Origin: Rhytidiadelphus loreus
Lineage: Eukaryota; Streptophyta; Bryopsida; Hypnales; Hylocomiaceae
Assembly: GCA_947034895.1 (NCBI GenBank)
Contig: OX344764.1
Location: 6,696,001 to 6,760,000, forward strand
DNA length: 64,000 nt
Reading direction: 5' to 3'
The position numbers were made by a program, and so were the translations under genes. Below the pieces are notes generated by a model. That model saw only the letters and a list, made by a program, of their open reading frames with translations, searched no databases and was not told the origin of the DNA. Of this stretch, positions 1-13,634 are shown piece by piece (positions within the stretch are counted from its first letter, which is position 1; each line of letters starts with the position of its first letter).

Positions 1-338
1 GTATGGAACTTTGCAAAACTATTGAAGACATCCTTGTAAGTGTTGAGAGCCCATGGATTGCTCCTTCTTGTTCCAATGCTGAACTCTCATTTTAACTTCA
101 CTACTGTCACTTGGAATGGATTGCATGAAATCTTCACTTGCCTATGTGAGTGTCTAGGGTTGTCTATGAAATGCAATGCACAAGTGCCATCGGAATAGTT
201 TTGTAATTGGGTTTGAACAAGTGAATGAGCAATGTGAGGAAATCAGCCCGGGATCCTACTACTTGGCATCTCTTGCTCATTACAAAGGCATACCTGAATT
301 ATTGCTCGCAGAACAATACCGCTACTACCGCGCAAGTT
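1..338. other. Non-coding flank, nothing recognised
   Basis: The stretch before the first CACTA-like terminus has no convincing reading frame. The only open frame, from 176 to 370, is 64 residues long, resembles no family I know and runs into the transposon end. Confidence 0.4.
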
Positions 339-1132
339 CACTACAAGTACTAGTCAATTTGAATGACTAAACCAAAACCCAAAACAAACTGGCACACAAC
401 TTTTTCATGACTTGTAAAAGACTTCAAAATGACTAATGACTCCTTCCCAACTGCACGATGACTTGCAAGATTGGACACGGCTGAACTCGGTCACAACTAA
501 ATCATAACTTTGAAATGACTATACAATGACATCGTACATGGTAGTCCACGTCAAATTAATGAGGGGTCCATCGCAACTAGTACACGACTGAGAAATGACT
601 GCCCACCTGTTCGGCCACATCAGATTTACCATGGGTCTGTGACAACTAGTACACGACTGAGAAATGACTGTCCACGTGGACTTCCACATCAGATTTATTA
701 CGGGTCCGCGGCAACTAGTACACGACTGCAAAATGACTGTCCACATGGACTTCCACATCAGATTTATTATGGGTCCGCGGCAACTAGTGCACGACTGCGA
801 AATGATTGCCCACGTGGCCATCCACATCAGATGTATGAAGGGTCCATCGCGACTGCGAAATGACTGCCAAATGACTAGCCACATGGATGTCCACGTAGTA
901 TGGTAAAGAAAAGCGCTTTCCACCTCAAACTTTCTCATCCATCCCCCACCTAGAAAGAAAAAGATGGTGATAATAGAAACGCTAGTCATTTATAAATGAC
1001 TTGATGACAATGACAGTTTAACGACTCCCAATGCCCCCAGTCACAAAATAGTCAAAAATCTTGTAAATGACTCCTAGGAGTCGTTAACCTGTCATTTTTC
1101 GCAGTCATTTACACCCCTGATTTCTTGTAGTG
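339..1132. mobile_element. Non-autonomous CACTA (En/Spm)-like element
   Basis: The left edge reads CACTACAAGTACTAG and the right edge reads TTTCTTGTAGTG, the reverse complement of the classic CACTACAAGAAA terminus. Both ends are packed with AATGACT/AGTCATT words in both orientations, as expected of the subterminal repeats bound by En/Spm proteins. There is no transposase; the interior is mainly a 69-base tandem repeat. The flanks (GTT on the left, TAG on the right) do not form a clean 3-base duplication, so one boundary may be wrong or the site has decayed. Confidence 0.6.
495..890. repeat. 69-base minisatellite, about five units
   Basis: The word GGGTC recurs at 564, 633, 702, 771 and 840, exactly 69 bases apart. 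Each unit contains AACTAGTACACGACTG, AAATGACTG and CCACATCAGAT. Because 69 is divisible by three, several frames stay open on both strands, which explains the repetitive reading frames here; they are not genes. Confidence 0.85.
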
Positions 1133-2443
1133 TAGTTACTTTTGCTATTTCTTTGGCCAATGATACACACGGTAATACAAAAGGATGATTTTGAGCATCA
1201 CCCCTTCGACGTTCATGGGTTAATCCATTTCTAACATGCAGATGCTACAAACTTGTGGTGTCTAAACTATTGGCGACAAAACTACAATCCCAAACATGTT
1301 TTTTAGTAAAATTGGATTCTTTCAAGGACATTTAGACAGTATTATAAAGGAAATCTTCCACATGATTCTTGGGAGGTCTCAAAAAGGTTGCAATGTGAGT
1401 ATGTGACCTCTATATGATGGTTGTGACTTAAGAACCATGGGGAGGCTTCTCTATATGACGCTGTCTAACAATCCCTCAAATAGTGTGATTCTAAACTCTG
1501 TTAACAGATGTAGTCCATTATATTCTTTAATGTAGAACAGATAATGTGGCGAAGAAATTATGATTGAACCTGCATAGGCGTGGACTCTCTAGCACATGTA
1601 ATGTATGCTCGCCAGTATCCATCTTCCCGTCTAGGAGGATTCTCAGTCTGTTGTCTATAAAAAACTTGAAACATGAGAGCACATACAGTTACACTAATAT
1701 CTTTAATAGAACCTTCTCTAATATCAGTACCTCTTGTCCCTCACTAAACCAAAAAGGACGGACTTCCATGGTTCTTCAGGAACTCATTTGTACTCTCGTT
1801 ATGATACTGAATGTAACAAGAAGTACCAAGCAAATGTGATAATAAGCAGTTTGACGAATGTAAAAATGGAACTAGAAAACTTTCCTGACTCTAGCAATCC
1901 AAATTTTAACAAGCAAAACTATTGATTTTTACAATGTCATAGAACTCCAATTGATAACCACATACAATTTGGATGACCATAAAGGTGTTTCAGTGTGACA
2001 GAGTTGTATTGCAAAACTCAAAAATGAAAATGTTGCCAGGGAGTGCAAAGAAATAACATCACAGGAAACACACCTTCAAAGTAACAGTAATTGAATCATG
2101 GGGGGAAATCGATAGAAATTGTAGCTTGGTTGAAACTTTTGACACAAAAAGTTTGAATTTACTAAAAGCACTGCAGAAACTGGGACACAACGTCATGCAC
2201 ACACATCTTAAGCAATGAAAGATAGATTTCCGAATATGTTATAAGATGTTTGAGTAAAAGAACTAGAAGCCATGAATTCACAGATCTTGCAACAAAACAA
2301 AACAAGATAACAATTTGTGACAATCAAGATTTTTGTATTGCATCAATCCATTTAACTGATAATAGCTTGGTTATTTAATGTCCCAGCTCCACTTACCTCT
2401 TATGAGCACTAATCCATCACATGGCTGCCTCTGCAAAACAACG

Positions 2444-2514
2444 GATCGATCTCTCAGAATTCAATAACCCTAAACAGATCGATCTCTCAGAAACAATGGA
2501 TCGATCTCTCAGAA
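2444..2514. repeat. Three copies of a 16-base word
   Basis: GATCGATCTCTCAGAA occurs identically at 2444, 2477 and 2499. The spacing is irregular (33 and 22 bases), so this is a small cluster and not a uniform tandem array. No gene start is evident beside it. Confidence 0.8.
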
Positions 2515-4039
2515 ATCAAGCTCTTGTAATAATTTAGGGTTTCTAACCTGAGAATTGGTCGAACGATCTGAACAGAGTCACGTTGTTATAGACTTATAGA
2601 ATTAATAATTTCTGGCCCGAGAGTTGGTAGCATGTTGTCGACTGAATCACGCTCGATTCATGTCGAAAGAAACACATGACACACTTCTCCTGGAGCTAAT
2701 ATGATCATTAAGTGATGCACGCTATATTAGTGCATAACAAATTAACAATTTTGGTGATTAATTGTAGAAAACTATGTGGACGTAAGCATTGATATTACAA
2801 AGAATTTCTACATTTCAACTTCTGGAACAATAAGTGATCGATGAATTTGAAGAGGAACCCTAGAATGTCTAAAACTGGAATGAAGAACTCACACAGTTGT
2901 AGTCACACAGACTTGATATTGATTTATTCTTCAGTATGTACATCCGGAAGTCCAGAACTAGCCTTTAAATTCTAAAAGAGTTGTTGCGGATGTTGAAGAT
3001 TTTGCATAGAAAAGGATGATTGAGGGTCAGGCCGGAAGTTAAAAAGTATTGAAAGCTAACTGTTCTACCTTCTAAGCTCTGCACAATGTATAGCATTAAA
3101 GTGAGAAAATAAGACGGATTACGTTGGAGCACATAGTTTTGGTCATCAGAAATGCGGAAGAAGTCCAATTTCAAAAAGCTTTACCATGTCACCTTCATGT
3201 TCTCATAGGTTTTCCACCGCACAGATCACACACGTCAATGCAAAAAAAGTGCACCCTTGTGGATGTGAGCTCAGTATTAGAGCTGAGTGATTCAAAAACA
3301 AAATCGTAGCTTTTGGTAAAATGTGCTTTGTAATCTCTTAGTCTAGCTTAATATGTGTCAATTATGTATATATGATGAAGAATAATTTCAAGTATATTTG
3401 GGGCACTCTTATGAGTACTATAGAAGTACTTATCACTTGGAAAGTTGTTAATTAACGAAGATTACAAGTATGTTACTCTTCCAATGAAGGAATCCAATTG
3501 CTAATCAGAAATCAAACAAACTTAATTAGAACTTTCTAACATGAATTAGTCAGTGCAGAGAGTTCGTTTGTAATTCTCATAACACATAAACAGTACTTGC
3601 TAGCAAAGAAGTTCAATCTTACCAGCAATGTATTGGAATGGGTCAGACTTTCACCAACAATGTGTGAACGATACATACCATTAAAGAGAAAAAAACATAG
3701 GAGTGTGTTTTAGTACTATAGGTACCTTTCCATCATGAGAAGTGCAAGAAGTCATGGCCACCCTCGGGAAAAAGCAGTGTAGTTCTAGTGCAATGCCGCC
3801 TTCCCAGTGTCGTACCTCACAATTTCATCCTAAATGTTGCAGCAAGTCACACACTTAATACAGCAGTTCACAGAATTCATGTAATTCAGTTCCTAATGCT
3901 AGTCTCTTACAATGCAAATATGACTCGTAGTCTATCACCTGGCATTTGAAATGGAAAATGATGAGTACGCGTTGAAGTGGAGCTAAAACATAAAAAATTA
4001 GGTTTTCGATATGATAAACAGCTACGAACTCCTTCCATG

Positions 4040-4830
4040 ATTTACAGAAACTCGTGTGGAGAGGAGGTGTACTTCAATTCATGCTCTACGAAGAGGCAAA
4101 AACACTTAAAACAGAGCAGGTAAAGTTCAGCAGGTTATGTTTTCGTTGAATCCTCTTAAAATTCCAATAAATGGTGGCGTTTGTGATTTAGTTGGTAAGC
4201 CTCAAAGGGCCAGCACATATGGACTTAAGCAAGTTCCTCAGGAAAGATGCAGATGGTCCGTATCCACAAGTAAGAGTGACGAAGTAGTAGCAAACCCGTA
4301 GTGATAATCAATAAAGTGCACCTCTTGAATCCAACAATTAAGATATTAACAACTAACTTAGTAAATTGAACGACCTTCACATTAGAAAACAAGGCCACTG
4401 CCAATCCTACAGTGATTTCCTTCTAATTTTGAATGCAAGAGTTCCATGACAAGAACACTTACGTGAAATACCTAAGCTTCTATAGCTTTAAAATATGCTG
4501 GTTCACAACAATCTTAAAGAAGCAAAAAAATGTGACAAAAGAGAGAATTGTGGAATGGAAATTTTCAATGACTAGTTTACTTACATTTGTCCAAGGATGC
4601 CGTATTTCTCAAACCCATGACACAGCAGATTCAATTGCATATTTCAGGGGGGTCTGCTCCAGTCGAAAGCTCTCCATTATGCCTTTGACAGCATGTTTGG
4701 TTGCATTGTCAACTCCATCTCCATACAAGGTACCCGATCTTCACCTTGTAATTGCAGAGGGGCAAGACAATCTATGTCGAGCTACCCTAAACCCTGCTAC
4801 AAAATTTGAAATCCATCAGGTAATTGAGCA
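4040..4830 (+). pseudogene. Exon-like fragments of an unknown gene
   Basis: Several short open blocks on the plus strand are flanked by plausible AG and GT splice borders: near 4050-4120 (ends AGAGCAG then GTAAAG), 4192-4270 (after TGATTTAG, ends CCACAA then GTAAGA), 4650-4730 (after TTTCAG, ends ATACAAG then GTACCC) and 4758-4820. The third block reads LLQSKALHYAFDSMFGC. The blocks do not join into one open frame and I do not recognise the family. The same stretch also reads partly open on the minus strand, so the direction is uncertain. Confidence 0.2.
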
Positions 4831-6420
4831 ATAGATCTAATATATCTTCACTAGTTGTAATAGTGAAAGTGCACAATTTCCGTGTATGCTGCTCTGAAGA
4901 TACTGTAAGAATTGTAGCAATAGAATCAAAACTCAAAATTATGGCTTAGGTTTGTAATGCTCCTTAGTAACCCTAAAAGTATGGGCCTCCTAAACAATAG
5001 CTCACAGGTATGCATTAGATGAACTGATCTAAGAGAAACGATGCTTTAAATGAACTAATTTATGACCTCCGATCATCATATGAAAAACTATGCATCTCTG
5101 TAACATAATCAGAGTGGAAGTGATTCCTATAATACCATCATAAGAAGTAACAGTCATTGCCAAAAAATTACGAGAACATACAAGATATGGAAACAAATGC
5201 AGCATGCGCAGTTTGTTGCATATGGAGTCCAGTATTGTTTGTTATCACACTCAAATTGCTTTACAGAATCTTGCACTGAGAAGTTAGAAGAATAGCCTAT
5301 TTCGACAACAAGGGCATGTAAAATTCCGTTGAAGGAATCCCTATTGTGTTTGCCTCAATTCTGCCATAATCTACCATAGTTGTACGTCTTTGTGAAAAGC
5401 AAATGCCAACATGTACAACGTAACGGCAAGTCTATTAATTTTAATTAATCTAAGTGCAATGAGTAAGTATATCTCACAGAGTCCCATCGACTAGACCAAA
5501 AGTAATCATGAAAACAAAAACTCCAACACTATTAATTTTTGAAGACGACGTACAACATCTACCATTAATGATAAATTGGAAAGCATTAAATGAATGCCAA
5601 GTATTTGCCTCTCAAATCAGAGAAGGAAAACGACTAAAATAATGCAATGTAGAAGCAAGTTTTAGGGTTTTACATAACACTTACTGAAATTGCGCCTTTG
5701 TTGACACCTACAGGTTTCTTGCAATTGAGAAGGTGGAAACATTTAGAGAAGCATGTACACCTACAGGTTAAGAAACTTTGAACGGAGCTACCGATGTACA
5801 AGTGGGAACTTCTGTTGGTGTTTTCAAGTCTCTAGCGAACATGAGAGATTCCTAGATTCTTCTGTGCAGCATCCGTAGGTACTCAGGTACTCAGGAAAAG
5901 AATTGATTTCAGCACTTCGTAATTAAAATCTCCAACTACGTCAGATGTTGGACGATTAATTAGGACTATAAGTTGAAGCATCCTAAAACCAAGGTGCAGA
6001 ATGAAGCACTATTGAGGAAAGCAACAGACAAGGAGAAAAAAGAAGTTTTAAGAATGTCACTATGTTCAATTTGTGGTCATGACTTCTGGAGTCGGTGCAG
6101 TAGGAAAAGGACTTTTACGTGAATGGAATAGAAATTGTCGCATTAGGCGCTGCATTGAATGTAGGTGAAGACAGTTGTTTTGCTCCATTACGCCATGTAA
6201 ATGGACGGTGCCAATGCCATGACCTTGCCAATGAATGCTAGAATCTCGCCGCGCCGAATGCATAAGTCCGTCGAATGTAGTAACCTAGAATTCCACAGTG
6301 TGGCAGAAGCTACAAGTAGTTCTCCAAAAAAAGTCGATGAAGTTGCTATTGAAGATTTAATTTAGGTTAGTAGGGTATTAAAAAACTAGGAAGACTTCCA
6401 ACGAATGCTACATTCTCGGA

Positions 6421-6540
6421 GATTGTGCCTTCTCAGAAGTCTACTAGTAGCACGCCGCCTTCAGTATCTCTATTTTTGGAGATCGTGCCTTCTTGGAAGT
6501 TTAGGAGTAGCAAGCCACCTTCAGTTTCTCCACCTTCTCC
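6421..6540. repeat. Two tandem 60-base units
   Basis: Positions 6421-6480 and 6481-6540 align without gaps. Both start GAT(T/C)GTGCCTTCT and share GAGTAGCA-like and GCCACCTTCAGT-like words with scattered substitutions. This is a diverged duplication of one unit. Confidence 0.75.
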
Positions 6541-9500
6541 TTTCTAGGTTTCCCTTCAGTGACTTTTGTATTTTGTATGCTTTGTAGGTACGCTGCGAAG
6601 AGAACGTGATTCACTGAGAATGCGTGCACGGTGTTTCTAGCAAGGAGAGCAGGACACCTTCTTCAGGTACCGGCAAGTGAGAAGATAACAATTCAAGTGA
6701 CAGTGTAAGTGTGCTTGGAACCTTACCAATTCAGTGGTTTGCTGGACAACGAACCTTCTAGCAGAAATGCAAGTGTTGTTAGGTATGCTTTTACGTAACT
6801 CACAAAGGTAGTCTGCCACATGCAGTATGTAGAGGTTTGTCTCCACATTGGTCAAATGGGTTTTCTTGCTTCTGAAGTGATAGTCCTGTAGAAGACATGA
6901 ATGTTGTTAGCATTGTTTCCATTATTTCCCCACTTTTACAGTTAGAGCGTCAAGAAGGAAAAATATTGCATGTAATGGAGAAGTAGTTAGAGGGAACTTG
7001 GAGTTCAGTCTAGCAGTCCTATCAAGAAGGAAGCATTCATTGCGAAGATGTTTTAGTATCACAATTTATGTTTTGTTGCTATCCAACTATTAAGTAGTAG
7101 TCCATAGAAAATCAAATACAATATGCACAAACTCACATCTTAGGCAACGGAGTGTTGATGTCTTTAGAAATGCAAAATATGTTTTGAAATGGGAGAAGCA
7201 AAGTTGAAGAGAATGCACAGGTACACTATGTGAAAAATAGTGCTTTCATGTAGTGACTTGCACGTGAAGTCTACTTCACATCCCATTGGTTATATATCAT
7301 TTTTTATTGAGTGCATTTTTTACGGAGCTGGAGATTAGTGAGAATGTATTAGGGAAAGAGTAGAAGAGTTGTATATATATTAGGGAATACTTTATTTACG
7401 ACAGTGACTACAATCCTACATTCCATTGGAGGTGTAGAATATAGATTCTTTTTAGAGTGTTGTTACCTTAGTAAAGCCATGTGATCTTACTGAATGATGT
7501 TTTTTCCAAACCTCTTGTTTATGGAGTAGAGTGGTGTAGAACTAGTACATTTGTTGCTTTAATTTCTAATGTCTAAGAGACTGTAGAAGTGCAGAGGAAG
7601 AAGTTAGCAGTAGAGGTTCAGAAAGGAGACAGGGAGGACTCGAAGGATGAAAAAGGCAGTAAGTTATTCTAAATGATTAGTGTCTACTTCCCAAGAAAAT
7701 GTCCGATGTAGATATTAGTTTTCATTTCAATAGGGTGTCCTATTTACATGGTTTCGTGCGCAAAAAAATATTGAAGAGGATGTCGTCATGCATGTGATGT
7801 GCAAGTAGAAAATTCACAGGCTCTACGGGTAGTTGCAAGAAACACTTCATGTTTTTTGTTCAAAACTGCGTTTTTTGGCCATAGGACTGGTAGTACTATG
7901 CAATACTACTAATACTACGTTTTAGAAGCGCCCCGACAAATCTGCACCGTTGATTGAAGAAAACTACAGATCTACACCATTGATTTAGTACTATGTTGTA
8001 CTATGCAGTACTATAGACTACTACGAAGTACTGCAGAAGCCACTGGGAGCAGAAAATAGCAGAAAAGGGGTCTGTAGAGATTTTCATTTTTAATAATTCA
8101 AAAAAAATTCCATAAAAAAAGCCATTTTGCTAGTGAAGATTGCGCTTGCATTGCACCAAAAAATCCATGAAGGAAATTTTTTCCCTCTTCATAGCTTTCG
8201 CGCAAAGGAAGGTCACTTTGACCCCATGTGTGCAATTGACATGATGTTATTTTCATAAAAACTCAACGTCAGCCCTTTTAGTGTCAGTAGACCTCCAACA
8301 TGTCCAATTTGTGGCTTCAAATTTGCATTTTTGGGTCAAAAATAGGACTAAAAACCTCCAAAATGGCCAAGGTAGACACCCAATCGAGGGCAGATTAAAA
8401 ATAGTAAAAAAAAATTTAATTTTTTTTTAAAATTATTCAAGGTATGTAACTTTAGCATCTACCTTCATGCCAAATTTCATGCCAAATGGACAAACAACGC
8501 AAAAGTTATGAACAAAAAGCCAATTTTTAAGAACAAGGGGACAAGAAATAGGACAAGTGTTTCTTGCAATCACCCCCACATGCAAACAGGAAGTGAGGAA
8601 TCCTACTTCTAGTAGGAAGTCATCGGAAGGCTTTGTGCAATGGAAAGACCACCTTCCATCAAAATCAGGAAACAATACTAGTGTTGGCACCTTCCAGTTA
8701 GGAAGTGAACTACCACATAAAAGGATCCCAAATTCTTCAAGTGGACGATCAATTCCGCCTTCACGTTCTTCATTTTTAGGACGAGGTAAGGAAGTTCCAG
8801 AAGTTGTAAGTAGTTCCAGTAAATCCCAAGGAGGGAAGGTGCAAAAGTCATCATTATCAGCAACCAATGCCGAAACTGAAGAGGAAACAACATGCCAGAG
8901 GAAGCGAGGTGAATCACGCTATTTTCCTTTCATAAGAAATGTTGACCGTGTGATAGATTGAAAGCATTTAAGAAATATTTATTTGCCTTGGAGAAATTGA
9001 AGTTATCAGTTATAGAAGAAGTCTTGATATGAACATAAAAAGTGCAAAAGAAGGTTTTCATGGTTTTCTGTCATAGCTTGTATGAACAATATGACAACAA
9101 TTCAAATAAGGTGTGGAGTCATACAAAGCATGTTCAAAGTGAAGTTCTACCTATTTCAACAATTGAAGTGTGGAAGATAATTTTTTTAAGTTGCTGGGGC
9201 TTTTGCTCCCTATACGTGTAGACAAGGCATTGGTGGTCAAGTGACTTTTTATTGGTTCTACGTGGAGTGTGTAATTAATTGAATGTTGATGTGGATATGA
9301 TGAAAAAAGAACATAGAGCAAATGAACGAGCGGGGAGGGTTCACTAAAGTGTGGCCATTGTCCTAGAGTTGTCATTAGTAGTTGTATTATTGTACTTCAT
9401 TGCTTGATCATCTGAAATGGAGTTAAAGTCTAGGAAGAAATGAGTATGTACCTAAAAGGCATAATAACTGAATACATGTAATTTATAACTTAATAGCCAA

Positions 9501-9859
9501 AGTCCATGCTGTCTAGAAAATCATATTGCATTATGGAGTATTATGTTTCTAAAAACATATAATTCAATACATGGAATCAACGTCATTATATGTTGATTAC
9601 TTGAAGTTGTTGGGTCAGTATTATGTGGTCATAGTATATGTACATGTTCAATAATCTATTGTTGTGATTGTAAAATGTAAAGGAGACTCTTATGTAAATT
9701 GAAAGAAGAGGTAAGTAGAAATCTCATGAATTCCTCTGCACAATTAGAGTTAGAAGTATTCATTTCTTTATAACAAACTTCATGTATATGCATGTGAGAT
9801 TGAGTGTGGTTAGTTGGCACTTTTTGTCACTGCTGTAAGTGTGAATTCCTTACTATGGT

Positions 9860-12024
9860 TTGCGAAGACGTTGTGGCTATCTAATCTCTACAATGTCAAG
9901 CAATGCAGAGGTAATTTTTCAGAATTCAATAGAGAGGGGTCTTGGAACTTCCCTTGTCAAGAAATTAGAATCAAGCCACAATGATTCACATATGACTATT
10001 GTGCCAACTTCAATTCCCGCATACCCACACATGATAACGGAAGACAGAGGCGTTCGAAGGGAGTCTATAAATTCAGCAAATTCACAAACTAGTCATCATA
10101 AAGTCTTGAAGCGGAGTGCAATAGGATCCTGCCCCCAAGAAGAAGTCCTTCAAACTACAGAGGGATTGTCCTTGTCATGGAAAGGACAAACGCTTGCCAT
10201 TCCTGAAAGTCTTCAGAAATTACTGACAACAACGACCATTGAAAACGGAAATGAAGTTAGTGCCCTATTTCTCCTTTTGTTGCTTGAGGACCTACATATG
10301 GAGTACTAATTTTTTTCATCAATATGATGTGTGTCTCATCTAAATTATATTGTTTCGAGCAATGTCTTCTTTGTACTGGTAATGATTATAGTTTTACAAA
10401 AATAAAGTATGGGTCGATAGTACTCATTGTTTGGTTAAGTGTTTTTTGTAGCTAGCGATAGATGATGAAGATGACGAGTATGGACAGAAAGGATATCCGA
10501 ATGAAGACTGGCAACTGCATTCTTCTCCACAAGGGTATACCTTCTACAACAATAATCCAAATGAGGACACTATGTTAGGCAGGTCAGATGAAGAAGAAGT
10601 GGACGCAATGCATTAGAATGTAGATGAAGAGAATGTAATGGATGTAGTCGACTAGGAAGTTGTTGATGAGTTAGCAAAAAGGAAAGAACACAGACAGGCA
10701 CAAGCAGCGCGAAACAGAGAAGGTGACAGGCGACGCAAGGAAGGATTGCCTCGTAATTACCTCATGGTCGATGAACATACACATAAGCCATATGGTTCAG
10801 GAGTGGGGGAGTAGAGGAAAGAGATCATGTTATTATCTCGAATACTTAATCCAGCTATAGGGAACATCAACAATCAACCGGAAGGTGCAGTGGCTGAGAT
10901 TGCTGAGTGGATACAACATACATGGGAATATAGTTCGCCGGTGAAGTTCGAGTTTGTCAAGCAAGTGGTAGCTCGGGGTGTCACACTACAACGTGCTGAG
11001 ATGTGGAAAAAAATACAAAATAATGAAGACAAACCAGAGGATATATTTGATCAAACTTGGCGATCTCTAGAAAGACAGCTTCAAAGCCCAGCATCGATTA
11101 GGAAGTCCGAAAACTGCAGTAAGGCCAATGCTGCTAGAATTAACTTCGGCAAAACTGGTCCTTCAAGTGAGGTTGGTGTGCGGAAAAGATTGAGGAGGCG
11201 TTTGAGGAGGTCCCCAGAACCGAAGGAAATCCAGAGGGAGATGTCTCGCAACAAAGGGTATGGGGGTCGTTCGCATGGAAATTCCAAGAATCTCAGTGTC
11301 ATGCAAGGAAGTAAAGAGCAGTTTCAATTTGGTATGCAACTTCAACACATGAGTGAATCCATTGAAAAAGTGAACAATAATGCAACAATGGGAGAAGACG
11401 GTAGTAGACAAGGAAATGACGTCGATGTTGAAGAAAATGACGACGTACACTATATAGGAGAAAATAGTGAGGGGCGTAGTGAAGGAAGTGTTATGAAATT
11501 ATCGGCAAAAGAAATTTCCCAGCATCCACTAGTGCTCAAGATGATTGAGCGATTAGAGGCACTTGAAGGACTACAAAGAGCCGGATTGATATCCACCAAC
11601 ACGGGAGACACTAAGAAGATTATTGCAGAAGAGGTGAATGAAGAAGGTGAAGATGCACAACAAAAGGTGAGTCTTCACGATTTGAAGTTGTTACATCTAT
11701 CATTGGGTAATAGCAATGTCATGATTTCAATGTCTTCCAGTAGTCCCACTTGTTAATATGTACTATACGTGTTCTAGGCTAGACATGTGAATCTTCGACT
11801 GCCATCAAAATGTGGTGGTTTGAAATGCATTATGTGCATGTTAGCAGGATGATGGAGACGGTGTGGAATTTCAAGAGAGAAGTGTGCCTCGCAAACCAGG
11901 TCGCCCTAGGAAGAAAGCTCACAACAATTCATTGCATTGCATTGTTGTAGGAGTTTTTGTTCAGGAGTCTTCTGTTGAGGGCATGATTGGTACAAGTTAT
12001 TTTTGTGTGCAAACAAAAATATAA
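9860..12024 (+). pseudogene. Decayed En/Spm-like (Transposase_24-type) gene with AT-hook end
   Basis: A multi-exon reading frame: an open block at 9860-10258, a second at 10453-11666 that ends in a strong donor (AAAAG then GTGAGT), and a third starting after TTAGCAG at 11848 and stopping at 12022-12024. The joins at 11666/11848 are in phase. The middle block resembles the accessory protein of plant En/Spm elements: EIAEWIQHTWEYSSPVKFEF, ARGVTLQRAEMWKKI, then SENCSKANAARINFGKTGP. The last block carries an AT-hook-like PRKPGRPRKKAH. Three in-frame TAG codons (10614-10616, 10653-10655, 10812-10814) interrupt the middle block; otherwise the frame is open for over 1.2 kb. I infer a recently inactivated transposon gene. 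The family assignment is from memory of the motif pattern. Confidence 0.5.
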
Positions 12025-12599
12025 AAAACTTATGTCACTACTTTGTGAAAAGAGGGAAGGAAGTGTAACTTACTACCATGTTTTATTAGCACTATACATT
12101 TAAGCATATAGCATTAGAGTACAGTAATGCACATGGATGACGTCGTCGATATCTCCTACGTGTGTGCACAGTCTTTTCTTTTGGGTAGCTGTTTCCGGCC
12201 ATACTAGTCAACATTGACGACATTTTTGGTACTAGCTAGTAGGAAAAGAACATGACATTGTTCTACATGTATTTATTATGATATTGTATATTGATGGACT
12301 GCAAATAATTTTATTTGTAGGTGACAGTGCAAACAGCTTTAATAAATGGACATTTTTATTTGCAGCAAAATAGGGCAACTGAATATGGGAATGGGTTCCA
12401 AAAAATCTGCTTAGTTTGCACATGTCAATTCTTGAATATGCCACACAAAGCTACAATGCCATTTGCCATTTTTAGAACGTTATCTAATTCACAATGAAGG
12501 AAACTTCTCTGAAGTTCATTGAAGTATTTATAAATATTTTTTTAAGTCAAAGTGCTTGCTGACATGGAAAAATAAATAGCCTGACAAGAAATAACGAAG

Positions 12600-12746
12600 C
12601 CTGATGTATATCCCTGTCCAGATTGACAACTAAATCGACAAAACCCTGTCAACTGGTCGTCCGAATCACCCCCTCCGAATTGACAAAAGAATTAACAAAA
12701 TTCTGTCAATGTCTTGTTGATTCTTACACATCTTCCCTTGTAGTGA
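12600..12746. mobile_element. Possible right end of a CACTA-like element
   Basis: The stretch carries repeated TTGACAA/GACAAAA/TTGTCAA-type words in both directions and finishes CCCTTGTAGTG, which fits a CACTACAAG terminus read backwards. The En/Spm-like reading frame lies just upstream and could be the interior of the same element. A matching left end was not found. Confidence 0.35.
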
Positions 12747-13600
12747 AGGAGCCTGCCCGAAATTCATTTTGTCCCCCTTTGCTTGACAAAATCACTTTTG
12801 GGGTTAAAGTAGGAGGTCCACAAAACAAAATTAGACCATGTAAGGGTTGCAACTAAATTTCAAAGAGGTGAAATACCTTGAAGTATTTTTCAATGAAATT
12901 TCCTTGAAAGACAAAGAAAATTGACATGTACATCAAGTTGTTTCCTATTACATGAAGCTTCATGGAATTAGTTATGAAATTTTGAAGGCAATTTTGGGAA
13001 TAAAAAAATAGGAATAAATTTATATTAGTTAAATTTAAGCACTCTTTTTTTATGTTTTTAATAGGAAGAATAGGAAGATTACCAAATATTGAAACCGTGA
13101 CTCCAAATATTTTTGTCCATCACAATTCACAAGGGTCAAGGGGTGTGTTGGACATAGATGTACTAATAAGTGACAATTTACTTTATGACGGAGGGTCTAC
13201 AAAATATAACATGCTACCTTATGCTTTTAAAAAAATAAAAATTGTATACAACAGGTTCGAAGCACTTCAATATTTTCCATGTACATCTGGGATAAACCCG
13301 CCATCTACGATGGTGCATTCACATTTTCACATTTGAATGACAAAATGGTAAAAGTTGGGCCACTGCTATACTTAGCTTCCAAAACACCATGGCTTAATCC
13401 ATTGCACATCAATGGCATTCAATAATACCATGAACATGAGAAATCTATCATTCTAATAATATATTTCAATACATTATATTTGTAGCATAATTGCACAATA
13501 TTTGACTACTACTCATTAACATCATTACACTATGCTTGCTACATTCTATATTGCATCATTGTATGGCAAACAACTAAATTACAATCAAGAGCCCATATTG
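12747..13600. other. AT-rich stretch with one unidentified open frame
   Basis: The only longer frame, at 13052-13336 on the plus strand, gives 94 residues (contains GVLDIDVLISDNLLYDGGST) that I do not recognise. It begins just after a polypyrimidine run and TTTTTAATAG, so it could be an exon of a degraded gene. Near 13610 there is a small palindrome, CACTACAATAGTG. Confidence 0.25.
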
Positions 13601-13634
13601 TAAGACAAACACTACAATAGTGTTTGATTTGGAT

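Larger units (their letters stand above)
1133..9859. other. Gene-poor repeat-rich stretch
   Basis: No intact gene was recognised. The stretch holds short direct repeats (entered separately), exon-like scraps near 4.0-4.8 kb, and a reading frame at 8557-8961 rich in Ser, Lys and Arg that may belong to the decayed En/Spm-like gene downstream. Words such as GTACTA/TAGTAC cluster near 7.9-8.05 kb. The rest is AT-rich sequence in which I see nothing. Confidence 0.4.

Noticed and set aside
519..989. 156-residue minus-strand frame with repeated CTSCRGP units
   Set aside because: It is a translation of the 69-base minisatellite; plus-strand frames are equally open.
8433..8961. Overlapping 134-144-residue frames on both strands
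   Set aside because: No family match and overlapping open frames; possibly part of the decayed En/Spm-like gene but not shown.
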